The translations under genes were made by a program, and so were the position numbers. Positions 21,466 through 30,921 of a DNA stretch of 64,000 nt are shown here, in pieces (position 1 is the stretch's first letter; every line of letters begins with the position of its first letter). This DNA is from Isochrysis galbana (Eukaryota; Haptophyta; Isochrysidales; Isochrysidaceae). Under the pieces are notes generated by a model that was given only the letters and a program-made list of their open reading frames with translations, ran no database searches and was not told the origin of the DNA. Location: positions 11,152,612 to 11,216,611 of the forward strand of contig CM030931.1 of the NCBI GenBank assembly GCA_018136815.1. The letters are read 5' to 3'.

Positions 21466-22347
21466 CTACATATCATTCACGCTCACGGGCACGGCCTCTT
21501 TGTGACAATGGCGACCACGAGGCCCACCCAGCTCACGAAAGTTTTGAAGTATGGCCATGCATGGGATGTTTTCTGGAGGGATGTCCTTGGCTGCGACGTA
21601 CCAAAGCATGAGATTGCGCACGTTCTCGTCATTGAGCCGCGTGCGCTCCGACGTCTTAATGTTGTTCATCAACGAGAACACCCGCTCGCATTCTGACGTA
21701 TCGACGGGCATGACCATTGCAATCGCAGCCAAGCGCAATATCTCAGGGAAGTTTGTGCAGAACTTCTGAATCATGTGTGCCCACAAGTCGGTATACTTAC
21801 GGCCACTGAGCCCATGATTTGCATTGATCAATGCTTTGATCTCGTCGAATTGCTCAAAGACCTCATCAAAATCTTTGCCGCTCATGTAGCACTCGTACTG
21901 CCGATGCAACCTTTCGATCTGCTTCTCACCAAAGTCGCTCAGCGCCTTCTTGTCCGATGGCCAATAGCGGTGGTCGAACACCTGCATGGCTTGCAGTGTT
22001 TCGTGGTTTAGCACTTGACCGAAGCGATCGCTCAACTCATCGTTCAGGGCGTCGAGGACGGCAATCCGATCGGTCTTGAAATCATCCGCATCTTCCTCCG
22101 CGCCGTACAGCTGACACGTTCGTAAACAGTTTGCTCCATCGTTCTCCATGCACGCGGCAAGAAACTCTTTCTCTTCGGGGCCCCGGGTGTCCTTTATCTT
22201 CTTCAATTGCTTGAGCGTCTTATTGAGGTTGCGTGCTATGTCGAAAACCACCAAACTGTTCGACTGATAGGACTTTGACAAGATAGCGAGCTGCTTGTGC
22301 ACATCGAGCATAAAGGAGGTGAATGCTGAAAAGCGCCACGAGACCAA
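21466..22347 (-). pseudogene. hAT-like transposase, C-terminal half
   Basis: About 290 residues ending at 21466. The dimerisation region is clear: MVMPVDTSECERVFSLMNNI followed by KTSERTRLNDENVRNLMLWY, the hATC pattern seen in zinc-finger 862-type hAT proteins. Upstream is a helical region (LNDELSDRFGQVLNHETLQAM...YECYMSGKDFDEVFEQF). The N-terminal zinc finger and first catalytic Asp are not visible, and 5' of 22347 the sequence turns into TTTGCATAT repeats, so this is a truncated copy. Confidence 0.85.
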
Positions 22348-22384
22348 TTGTGCCCGAAGCAGCCAGCGCTAGGCCCAGATAGAA

Positions 22385-22500
22385 ATATACAGGATATGTT
22401 TTGCATATTTTGGCCCATTTTCGGCGATTTTGCATATCTCTGCATATTTTGCATATTTGCTGCATATTTGGGGGGGTATCTTTGCATATCTTAGACCAAA
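22385..22500 (-). repeat. array of ATATGCAAA motifs beside the hAT remnant
   Basis: At least six TTTGCATAT / ATATGCAAA units occur within 110 bp, spaced irregularly, next to a run of seven G. Such clusters are typical of subterminal transposase-binding sites of hAT elements, but the motif is not a documented one to my knowledge. Confidence 0.6.
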
Positions 22501-22876
22501 AGCGTTCAATTATCCGCATCCCTGCTGACACCTTTCATTGTCACCTGGAGGTTACTTGAGTCAACTTGACCCTTCACATGTTGAAACACACACGTGGTCT
22601 GACTCCATTCACTCGATTTGGGGCAGGGTGGATATATCGTTGAAATCACGATATCTCATGATATCCCATGTTGGTTTTCCCCCTCTCCGTACATACCATA
22701 AACTCAGACCACCCACTCGACACCTGGTCGACTCCTCACACATCCGCAACCGCCATGGCACTCAACCCGACCAACACCGGGTCGTCTACGGGATGAGGTT
22801 CGACCCGTCGAACCGACCCGATGTTGTCCTCCTCGACGCCGCCCTCGACTCCAGATGGATTCACGTCCAAGGAATC

Positions 22877-23017
22877 GAGCTCTATGCAGACCGAGGGTAC
22901 GACTCAAGGGCCAATCGAAAACGCTGCACTGAGCGCGGGCTCAAAGACCGCATCTTTCGTAGGCGAACCAAAACCACACGGCGCGCAAACGGCAAGCGGC
23001 GACGGTGGAGGGGGTGA
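22877..23017 (+). pseudogene. IS5-like DDE transposase remnant
   Basis: In the frame that stops at 23017, LYADRGYDSRANRKRCTERG is followed by LKDRIFRRRTKTTRRANGKRR. This matches the (A/G)DxGYDS...N...L...G...I....R...R....RR pattern around the second Asp region of IS5/IS4-type DDE transposases, also known in eukaryotic ISL2EU/IS4EU-type elements. The 5' part (22538-22870) is open but not clearly related. Only about 45 residues are recognisable. Confidence 0.5.
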
Positions 23018-23400
23018 TGGTGGTGGCCAAGAAGGAGGAGGGGGTGGCGGAGGCAACGATGGTGGCGGAGGCGAGGGTGGAGGGGAGGGTGGAGGGGAGG
23101 GTGGTAGGGATGGTGGAGGGGATGGTGGAGGTGGCAACGATGGAGGAGGGGAGGGTGGAGGGGAGGGTGGAGGGGAGGGATGGATATCCGGGCACGCGGA
23201 GCAATCGCGGCCGCGGTGACTCCCCTACTGGGTTGGAGCTTGGGTGGGGTTGGAGCTTGGGTGGGTTGGAGCTTGGGTTGGAGTTGGAGCTTCGGTGGGG
23301 TTGGAGCTTCGGTGGGGTTGGAGCTCTGGGTGGGCTTGGGTGGAGTTGGAGCTTGGGTGGGGTAAGAGCTTGGGTGGAGTTGGGGGAGCTTGGCTGGGGC
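23010..23400. repeat. two adjoining minisatellites
   Basis: 23010-23178 is built of GGTGGAGGGGAGG-type units; 23225-23400 is built of 16-19-bp GGTTGGAGCTTGGGTGGG-type units with C/T variants. Every frame without stops is an artefact of the periodicity. Confidence 0.9.
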
Positions 23401-23424
23401 GAATGTTGGTCGGAGGAGGTTTGG

Positions 23425-23500
23425 GGGCCCAAATATCCCTCAAAAATATCCAAGAAATATCCAAGCGCCAGCCCAAATATCCCAAAAAATATCTCGATAC
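23425..23500. repeat. AATATCC-motif cluster, related to 38470-38590
   Basis: Five AAATATC units in 75 bp, with the phrase AGCCCAAATATC(C/T)CAA shared with 38540-38560. No coding sequence. Confidence 0.6.
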
Positions 23501-23674
23501 TATTATTATAAGTGGTCCTCGCACTTGCACCGATTCGTCGCCTGCCACACCCACACTACCGTAGGCCGCGGGCCCCTCCCTACTTACTCTACCTCTTTGT
23601 CTGCCTCCATCTTCCCTCATTCCTACTTTCCATGGTGCTTAGTTAGTTAGTGCCTTTTGATGTCATTCACCCCC

Positions 23675-23770
23675 AACTAAGTTTATACTTGGTTGACCCA
23701 TGGGGGGGCACGAGTCCCCCCCTCTCTCCACTCCTCCCCTGCCATGGGGGAGGAACCACCCATCCTCCTG
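23675..23770 (+). repeat. GC-rich dispersed family, copy B (cut by the gap)
   Basis: Nearly identical to the first 95 bp of copy A (11455 onward), then lost in the run of N. Confidence 0.85.
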
Positions 23771-23870
23771 NNNNNNNNNNNNNNNNNNNNNNNNNNNNNN
23801 NNNNNNNNNNNNNNNNNNNNNNNNNNNNNNNNNNNNNNNNNNNNNNNNNNNNNNNNNNNNNNNNNNNNNN
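23771..23870. other. assembly gap (100 N)
   Basis: Exactly 100 N, a conventional placeholder for unknown length. It separates the repeat copy B from the LINE fragment, so the two need not be adjacent in the genome. Confidence 0.99.
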
Positions 23871-24611
23871 ATCACCGTCTCCGACATCGCCAAAGAAGTG
23901 ATTAAAACAAACCGAAAACACGCCCCGCAAGCGGCGAAGACCGCGTGGGAGAATAGACTGAACATCACGAAAGACGAATGGAAACATATAGCTCGACTCT
24001 ACACAATGCCGCTACTAAAGCACACGGATAAACATCTACACTTCAAACATATTACCCACCGAAGGATCGGCACTAGAAACAGATTCCCGGATAGCCTGAC
24101 AAACAAATGCAGACTATGCCACGTCCACCAAGAAAGATCGTGTCATCTAGCATGGTGCCCTGCGATTAAAACAATATTCGAAACTATAGACGCTCTTGCA
24201 AGGCATACGCCTCCTCCCAAAAGATCGCGTGTACAGATAGCGAAGGACAGACTCTTTGCATACCCCGGTAAGACCACCCCCGACAGCCTTAAAGCGCTCT
24301 ATATAATTGCATGGAAATACATTATAAAAGACTTCTATAGAGTAGACTACGAGGCATACAGTTTCCATTACATACCAGTCCTTGAATCCACGCTAACGAG
24401 GTTTGCCACCCTGGTACGAGGCAATACCGTGTCGGACCCCCGAAACTCCATGCGAACATATAAGGCCGCTCAGGGGAGAAAACCTAAGATCAAAAAAGCG
24501 ACGGAACTCAGCACCCCCATGTTTATCGAAGACAAGAAAGGCAGGCTACAACTCAGTAAGGAATTCGGCCTCGTAGCGAAAGCTCTCGGATTAGACGAGA
24601 GACTCGCATAA
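23871..24611 (+). pseudogene. LINE ORF2 C-terminal fragment
   Basis: Enters in frame from the gap and runs to a TAA at 24609-24611 (about 247 residues). FKHITHRRIGTRNRFPDSLT followed by CRLCHVHQERSCHLAWCPAI is a zinc-knuckle region of the zf-RVT type that follows the reverse transcriptase in plant and algal LINEs; the rest is the Lys-rich tail. The RT itself is in or before the gap. It could be the same family as the RT fragment at 38940-40313, which lacks this part. Confidence 0.75.
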
Positions 24612-24954
24612 CGCGACGCGTCACCACGCTCTGACAGATAATTCGGATGGGCGGTTAGCCACAACTCGAAAGCACTGAGTGATCGCCCGCGCGCATTCGT
24701 ATAACGACACCCTGCAACACTTTCTGTATAGACAGGTCACTCAACGGAACAGGAGGAAGGAGAGAACTTGCTGTTGGGGATAGGTGCACCCCGCTTGGCT
24801 CGAACCCCCCCGCACGACCCGGGCCCCTAAGTAGAGCACGAGGGGAGTTGCCGCAAGGCAGGGAGTGGGGGAGTGGGAAGAGAAAGGGCGTGGCTTCGAG
24901 AGCGTCTTCCAGTGCCACGAGTGAGGCGAGAATATTAAAATGTTTTTTTTTTCA
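24612..24954. other. LINE 3' flank; no gene
   Basis: Probably the 3'UTR and end of the LINE fragment; no poly-A tail is obvious. Near 24930 a GAGAATATTAAAATGTTTTTTTTT motif recurs at 12186 and, more diverged, at 56682-56700, suggesting the shared 3' tail of a retroposon. Confidence 0.35.
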
Positions 24955-25225
24955 CATCAGCTACTGATGTCAGATGTCAGTGTTAGCTCGAAGTTGGTGT
25001 CAGCTGACGAACTGATTCACCATCACTGGGCTGCGCGGCGTCCTGCGCGCGCGCCACGCCTCCTACGCGCGCCGCGTACCCCCCCCCCGGTATTTGGACT
25101 GTATTTGTATCTAACACTGTATCTGGCCGTATCTAGGAGTTGACCCAGATACAGCCGTATCTACCGTATCTGGGGGGCCGATGGCCCGTATCCGTATCTC
25201 CCATGTAGGGGTTGAACCGCTATGG
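24955..25225 (+). repeat. dispersed repeat without the solo LTR
   Basis: Co-linear and about 95% identical with 45795-46015 plus 46368-46403 (GCTACTGATGTCAGATGTCA, CGAAGTTGGTGTCAGCTGAC, GGTATTTGGACTGTATTTG). At the point equal to 46015/46368 it runs straight through CCGTATCTGGGGGGCCGATG, so it is the uninterrupted version. Confidence 0.9.
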
Positions 25226-25384
25226 GAAGAATTTGAAGTAACACACTTAAGTTCTTACGAGACACAAGGGAGTAATGAACTAGACAAGCCCGAGCGAAAG
25301 ATAAAGTCACAGTCTCCCGCCCCCTCCACTCCAACTCCTGGCCGAGGCAGTGCGCGAGGCCTCCCCGGAGCAACCAGCTCTCCA

Positions 25385-25510
25385 CTAAAGAGGGAACTGG
25401 GGAAGGGGGAGGGGGTTGTTAGGCGTTAAGGTGGGTAGAAGGGAGGTTCACAAGCACACTGCCTCACGCCGCACGTGTAGCGGTGATTTCTAAGGAGATT
25501 TTTTTTTCGG
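25385..25510 (+). repeat. dispersed repeat (second copy 28362-28475)
   Basis: AGAGGGAACT(G/A)GGGAAGGGGGAG, GGGGGTTGTTAGG and GCCGCACGTGTAGCGG are shared with 28362-28475. The two copies flank the orphan gene at 26007-28160 in direct orientation. Confidence 0.85.
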
Positions 25511-26006
25511 TGCTCCGGCAGCCGGCAGTAAGGAGTTAGGAGTTAAAGGTCCCTGGGGGGCGACTCTCGAGTTCCCCCCCCCCCCAGTATCGTCAGCGTT
25601 CCCAGGGAGAGTAGGAGTAGTAGTAGGAGTATATTGTACTTTATATGAGAGTTCCGCCTCGTACACTTCTCCTCGGTGTCTGGCGAGATATTCGCCCTCT
25701 TGGGATATATGTACCTCGGGGCTTACAAGAGTGCTGCTGGGTTGGGCGCCTCGCTGGTTCCGTACTTGTGGGGCCCACGATAACTAACTTCTTGGGTGTC
25801 GTTTTATAGATGAGGGAGAGAACAGATGAGATCGTAGCGAGTGCGTGAGAGCTTCCCGCGCTTTTGCATCCCTTCTCTGTGCGCTCTCCCCTTGGACTCT
25901 CTGTCTGTCTCTCGCTCACTCACTCTCCTTTCCGCTTTTGCCACAGGTTGTCCGCACACAGAGAACAGAGGGGCGGCGAGGAGAGGGGCGTAAGCTGGTG
26001 AGGTAG
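25511..26006. other. 5' flank of the orphan gene
   Basis: Contains a short poly-C run (25577-25586), AGTAGGAGTA repeats and a pyrimidine-rich stretch. No RNA or coding region was supported. Confidence 0.35.
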
Positions 26007-28160
26007 ATGGACCGGGCGAATGGTCTTGCCATTGGAGCACTTGGCCAACCACCAAGCAGCGGAGGAAACGGTTGGTTCAGCCCTCAATCCACTGTAGCAG
26101 ATAACCGGGAAGTCTGGGGTGGCCCAGCCTCTCGGCCGCCAAGCAGCACGCCTAGAATACCATGCAGTACTCACATGCAAGCGACTCCACAACAACGTGT
26201 TGTAGGACAGGAAGGCGTGCACGCGGACCTTCGGCCAATCAGAGACCACCAACTGCCTAGTGCCTATTACCCACCCCATGCTTTCAGCATGACAGAGTTT
26301 GAGCGTTTTGTGCCTCTTACAACTCATCGCACGGCTGCAGCACCAAGCGAGATTGTTGATCTATTGGACGACATCGAAGATCCTGATAGTCCACCGCCGC
26401 AGCGAAAAGCCAATTCTGTTAGAGCTCGCTTTGTGCACACAATTCTTGAGGAAGATCGAGCAGCAAAGAACATCATCAGTGACGAATGCTCTAGCGACGA
26501 CACGGATGCATCTTTACTCGAGGAGGCCCTGGGAAAATGCACATCTAACACCACATCAAGCATGGGACATTTGATGACTACAGCGCTAGCAACTCAAGCT
26601 AGCAGAATAACGCACGCAACGTCGATGCGTCCATCAATGTTAAGCAACTCAGCTCAGCCGATCGATGCAAACTCAGAAGACGATGTCGAAGTTTGTATGT
26701 CTCACACGATAGGTGCTGGCAGTACATTGCAATATTCCGGCTGTAGACGAGAATCGACGCAATCTGGAAGAAGCAGTGGCGCTCACTCTTCTTCCAGCCC
26801 GAACGCTGATCGAATTTCACAGCACTGTGGCAGGGCTTCAGAAACTGATGTAGTCGATACGTGGCGAAAGCCGAACCCCCCGGGGATGTTGCCCATTGCT
26901 CCTCGAGCAAATTCCAAGTCATTGCCGTCGCTGAAAAAATCTACTCCGCCGGTGGTACAACTCTCTGGTTCAGTAACTACACCAACAGATGTGCATCGTG
27001 CTACAGCGGCGACAGTTCTTGTGGAATCTAACATATCGTCAAATTGCTCTGGGCAAAGCGACTCCACACTATCACGAGGATGGCGACAGCAAACATGCAA
27101 CTCCGAACTCTTTGTGTCCTGCAATCAGTCTCCTCAATCCGTTGGTCAAGACTGTGGCACAGTCCAACATCAGCGTTGGAATGGGATGCAAGTTGATTTG
27201 GGCCCACAACGCATTGCATGTCACGGCGGCAATTGCACCAATGAGTTGACCAACACACCACCCTACGAAAGTTGGCACCAAGGTGCGGGGACGTCAGCCT
27301 TTGCCGACGATCACAACGTCGCCTTTGACGCACGATGTGGCAGCCACACGGCCGTAAAACATCGCGAATTGAACTGTGCACTACAAGCACAAACGCCGCA
27401 TGCCAGGCAAATAAGGGAGTGCGTTGTTCGGGCCGTGCCTTCACGCGCAGCTGACACCCCTGGGGCATTTGCGCAAAGGTTCCTTGATGCGGATGGACTC
27501 TTGCGTTGCGAGATACTTACACACACGTTGTCAGCATGGGCAGCATCCACACCTCGCAGCCCGCCCGCAGCAAAGCGTTGCTTGGACAGGCTGGCGGCTG
27601 TGGTTGAAGTATCCATAGTCTCGCCGGCTCGTCTTACCTTTGTGGACACAATCGTGGCGGAATTCATCATGCGCTTGCTCGATCGTGGTGGCAACGATGA
27701 GAGCGCAGGCGTCCATCTGGCAGCAACATGGCTTGACGGGCATGATAGAGGCGATGCCCTCATCAATGCATTTTCTGCCGCCCTTGAATACCTCCTTGAC
27801 AATGCTAATGAGGAAGGACGCATCCGCAACAGCCGCACGTCATTGCCGACAACTGCATCGACTATTCGCAGTCAGCCGGAGCTTCCGTCGAGGAGAATGA
27901 CGTCATCGCAAGTCATTGCCATCATTCGAAAGATGTCCACCATCAATGGTCGAGCAGTCTGTCGCCTATTGAATCGTTTATTGAAAACGGTTGTTGTTGC
28001 TATTGATGCCACTCGAATGGAATCGAATACTACTACAAAAATTGATGTGCGCCTTGGACCTATTCTAGCACTGTCCACCGCCTTGGCGCGTTTGGCTGAG
28101 ACAAACGGCGTTGATGTGTACAAAGATGTGTTGCAAGAGGCGTTCGGGGAAGTTGAATGA
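26007..28160 (+). CDS. intronless orphan protein, 717 aa
   Basis: One long frame with a true ATG (MDRANGLAIGALGQPPSSGG) and a TGA at 28158-28160. Residues 1-460 are low-complexity, Ser/Thr/Gln/Pro-rich and acidic in patches (IVDLLDDIEDPDSPPPQ), likely disordered. Residues 460-717 look folded and helical (CEILTHTLSAWAAS, FVDTIVAEFIMRLLDRGG, INAFSAALEYLLDN, MTSSQVIAIIRKMSTINGRAVCRLLNRLLKTVV). I recognise no family. Codon use and lower GC differ from its neighbours, and direct copies of a repeat flank it (25385 and 28362), so it may be captured or a lineage-specific gene. Length and absence of stops argue for a real gene. Confidence 0.65.
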   Translation: MDRANGLAIGALGQPPSSGGNGWFSPQSTVADNREVWGGPASRPPSSTPRIPCSTHMQATPQQRVVGQEGVHADLRPIRDHQLPSAYYPPHAFSMTEFERFVPLTTHRTAAAPSEIVDLLDDIEDPDSPPPQRKANSVRARFVHTILEEDRAAKNIISDECSSDDTDASLLEEALGKCTSNTTSSMGHLMTTALATQASRITHATSMRPSMLSNSAQPIDANSEDDVEVCMSHTIGAGSTLQYSGCRRESTQSGRSSGAHSSSSPNADRISQHCGRASETDVVDTWRKPNPPGMLPIAPRANSKSLPSLKKSTPPVVQLSGSVTTPTDVHRATAATVLVESNISSNCSGQSDSTLSRGWRQQTCNSELFVSCNQSPQSVGQDCGTVQHQRWNGMQVDLGPQRIACHGGNCTNELTNTPPYESWHQGAGTSAFADDHNVAFDARCGSHTAVKHRELNCALQAQTPHARQIRECVVRAVPSRAADTPGAFAQRFLDADGLLRCEILTHTLSAWAASTPRSPPAAKRCLDRLAAVVEVSIVSPARLTFVDTIVAEFIMRLLDRGGNDESAGVHLAATWLDGHDRGDALINAFSAALEYLLDNANEEGRIRNSRTSLPTTASTIRSQPELPSRRMTSSQVIAIIRKMSTINGRAVCRLLNRLLKTVVVAIDATRMESNTTTKIDVRLGPILALSTALARLAETNGVDVYKDVLQEAFGEVE

Positions 28161-28361
28161 TATAGAATATAAGCCAGGGAAATGAGATGAATGTCCGCAC
28201 CTAGCGCATGTGTGCATGTGTGGCAGCAGCGGTGTGCTATGCGTGCGGACTGAAACGAGCTACATTACCGCTGCATTACCGCTACCTACAGCCGCCCTAA
28301 AGGCACCCTTGACGTATTCCTCTCCCTTTCCAATCCCTGGAACCAGCTTCTCCGCTAAAGA

Positions 28362-28480
28362 GGGAACTAGGGAAGGGGGAGGGGGTTGTTAGGGGTAAAG
28401 GTTGGGTAGTAGGGAGGTACATAAGCACGCTGCCGCAAGCCGCACGTGTAGCGGGGATTTTTAAGAAGATTTTTTTATTC
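28362..28480 (+). repeat. dispersed repeat (pair of 25385-25510)
   Basis: Direct-orientation copy, about 88% identical, ending in GATTTTT(A/T)AG.AGATTTTTTT in both. Confidence 0.85.
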
Positions 28481-28593
28481 CTCTCCCTTTCCAATCAATT
28501 ATGATAATCACCCTTCCACTTTATGCCCCGCCGCCCTCGAAAAGCGCGCGCCGGCGTCGAAAAAACGCACCTAATATCTAATATCCGCCCCCC

Positions 28594-28940
28594 CCAACTA
28601 AGTTTATACTTGGTTCACCCATGGGGGGGCACGAGCCCTCCCCTCTGTCCACTCCTCCCCTACCATGGGGGAGGAACCACCCACTCTCTTGGCATGCCTG
28701 ATGGCTTGCCAGGAGCACACAGTCCTGCTGACCCATCCCTCTCCCCACAGTCACGCCTGATTCTCACGCCCTAGTCTGTCGTGGCCGCCAGTCCATCCCT
28801 CTGACCAGCCCCTCCTCCCCCCGGCCCCCCCTGAGTAGGAGCTCCCAGCCAGCTCCAGTCGAGCTGCAGGGGCGCGAGAGCCTGCGAGATAGAGGCAGGA
28901 GGGGCCAAGGCCATGCCCTAGCCTCGCCTGCCCCCGTGAA
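28594..28940 (+). repeat. GC-rich dispersed family, copy C
   Basis: Starts CAACTAAGTTTATACTTGG like A and B, and its 3' half matches copy D (6570-6770), so it links the two halves of the family. Confidence 0.85.
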
Positions 28941-29213
28941 TAATGACAAGTAAGGTCTATCTCGTGGCTTATGGTTTGTTTATCAGAGCGCGCAATCGCA
29001 ATTACAAATGAATTACTGAATCAGAGTCAGAGTAATGTATGTAGTTATAATAGGATCTCGGACCTCAGATTTCACGGAGGCTCTCGCCCCCAACCCTCGC
29101 CATGGCGACTCACCGGAGTCCGGAGTCCTCTCCTTTGTTCCCCACGGCGGATCGCTACGTGGAGGCAGCGCCACTCACTTGCTCGAATGAGTACTTGCTC
29201 CATACCAAGGAAG

Positions 29214-29218
29214 CCCAT
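29214..29218 (+). repeat. target-site duplication CCCAT, left
   Basis: Five bases directly before the LTR TGTCG terminus, repeated at 38401-38405 after the other LTR. Confidence 0.85.
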
Positions 29219-30534
29219 TGTCGAGTCGAGCGGAGCCGGAGGGCTCTGAGCCACTCCGTCGCGAGCAGCACCGGCGGCTAGCGCGGCGCTTTGGCCCTCC
29301 TCCCCACCGGGAGTCGGGTGAATGAAATTCTGGACTGGGTCGGGCAACCCCATTTGGGTGTCTGGACGGGGAACGAACGGCGAACGAAGGGCTGTGGGGC
29401 GGCGAGGCGCTCCTAGCGGCCCTAGTGTGTTGGGTTTTAAGAGATTGTTAGACCTACAAAGAACTCTTCCCTCAGGGAGGGAGCCTAGGCTGCTAGAGTG
29501 CAGCGACGCAGCGAACAACGACGGACAAAGAGCCTGAGAACAACAGGATACACCGACCCACGAACACACCGGAATCATTCACCCAAACCAAGCAAATTAT
29601 CAAGCAACCGCGACCCCAAATCACCGATAACTCAAACACGTCGCGAGAGACGGAGAGAGAGAGCGAGAGAGAGAGAGACTCCACAGCGACGGCCGGAGCG
29701 TGTCTCCGTTGTAACTTCCCACGTAGCGGAGAGTCCGAAGGGGAGCGTCCTGTCGCGCGACCACGGCGATCACTTTGGATACAGATCGCAACGAGATATC
29801 TTCACGACAGAGGAAATCTTGCCGTTGAGCGTGAACCTTCTAGACGCTTCTAACGAACAACCCTGAGTAGCAACCAAGGGGAAGAAACACCAAAGGGGCC
29901 AAGGGCTTGCATGTAACTTGCATCAAGGGGAAAGATTCCCTCACCTAGGAAGCGAACCTACACCGGTCTCCAAGGGGAGATGGCAAATTAAACCTCAAAT
30001 CTCGAGCGGCTAGAGCAACCGACTCGCTCGCCAAACACCTTGACCGAGAAGAAAGAAGCAAGGACCTACAAGCCAAGGGTAGCGGACCTAGGGAATGTGA
30101 GAGGAAATTTCCGAACGCCAAGACGAACGCCAGAAGGCAACGAAACCCTAACCAGGCCAAGCAGAACCTACGAAGAACAGGCCTGGACGACAACGAAAGT
30201 GAGCAGGTCCCAAGAAAGAACCGGAACCCAACAAGAAACGACAAGCCTTGCAAGAAGCTAAACAAGCCTTCACAAGGTAACCTGAGAGCCTGAGACAAGC
30301 GCGCAGCGAGTGACAGGCGACCTGGCTCCTTTGGGTCAAGATTACCCGAAAGGAGGAAACCTGGAATCTAGACCTGACAGACAGGCTAGAAGGAACGAAA
30401 CGAGAACTCGAATTCTAGATCGCTAGGGACGAACCCTACCAACCTAGAAGTACCTGAGCTTCACCGTGTGGCCGCACGGCGAAGGACCTGGAAACAAGAG
30501 CCTGGAAATCGCATCATCTAGGATGAATGCGACA
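29219..30534 (-). repeat. chromovirus LTR (3' LTR of the element)
   Basis: 1,316 bp beginning TGTCGAGTCGAGC on the plus strand and ending GAATGCGACA. It contains a (GA)n patch at 29650-29684 and no protein of its own. A run of six C (30535-30540) abuts it; on the element's strand this is the short GGGGGG end of a weak polypurine tract. Confidence 0.93.
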
Positions 30535-30921
30535 CCCCCCGACTAAGATCGAGACGTCTCCCGATGTCGAGCGGTGAACCTGGAAACAGAGACCTGGAAC
30601 CTGGAACTTGGGCTGACCAGAGGTCAGAATCGGAACAAGAAGCAACGGAACATAGCGAGCGAAACGTGGAGACAAGAACACCCTTTGGATCCAAAGCGAG
30701 CACGAAATCGGCGGCTTAACGCGGCGGCCTCTTTCGTACGCACTGCCCCACCCACTTCTCCCTTTTACAGGAGCTTTGCTCGGGTGTTGCGCCGGGTGTA
30801 GAGCGCAGGCAGCACGCGTTCAGCACCTCCATGATTCGCTCTGACAGAAATTTGAACTCGGAGCCCTAGCCGAGGCGTGGGGCTAGCCTAGAGGGACGGG
30901 TCCCTTACCCAAGACATGGGA
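30535..30921 (-). other. chromovirus 3' untranslated region
   Basis: Lies between the chromodomain stop and the LTR on the element's strand. No coding signal was seen. Confidence 0.6.

Noticed and set aside
23005..23511. Gly- and Ser/Pro-rich ORFs over the minisatellites
   Set aside because: Both strands and several frames are open only because of repeat periodicity.
29219..30534. Repeated ORFs within the chromovirus LTRs
   Set aside because: Present identically in both LTRs, on both strands, with no domains; they are chance frames in LTR sequence.
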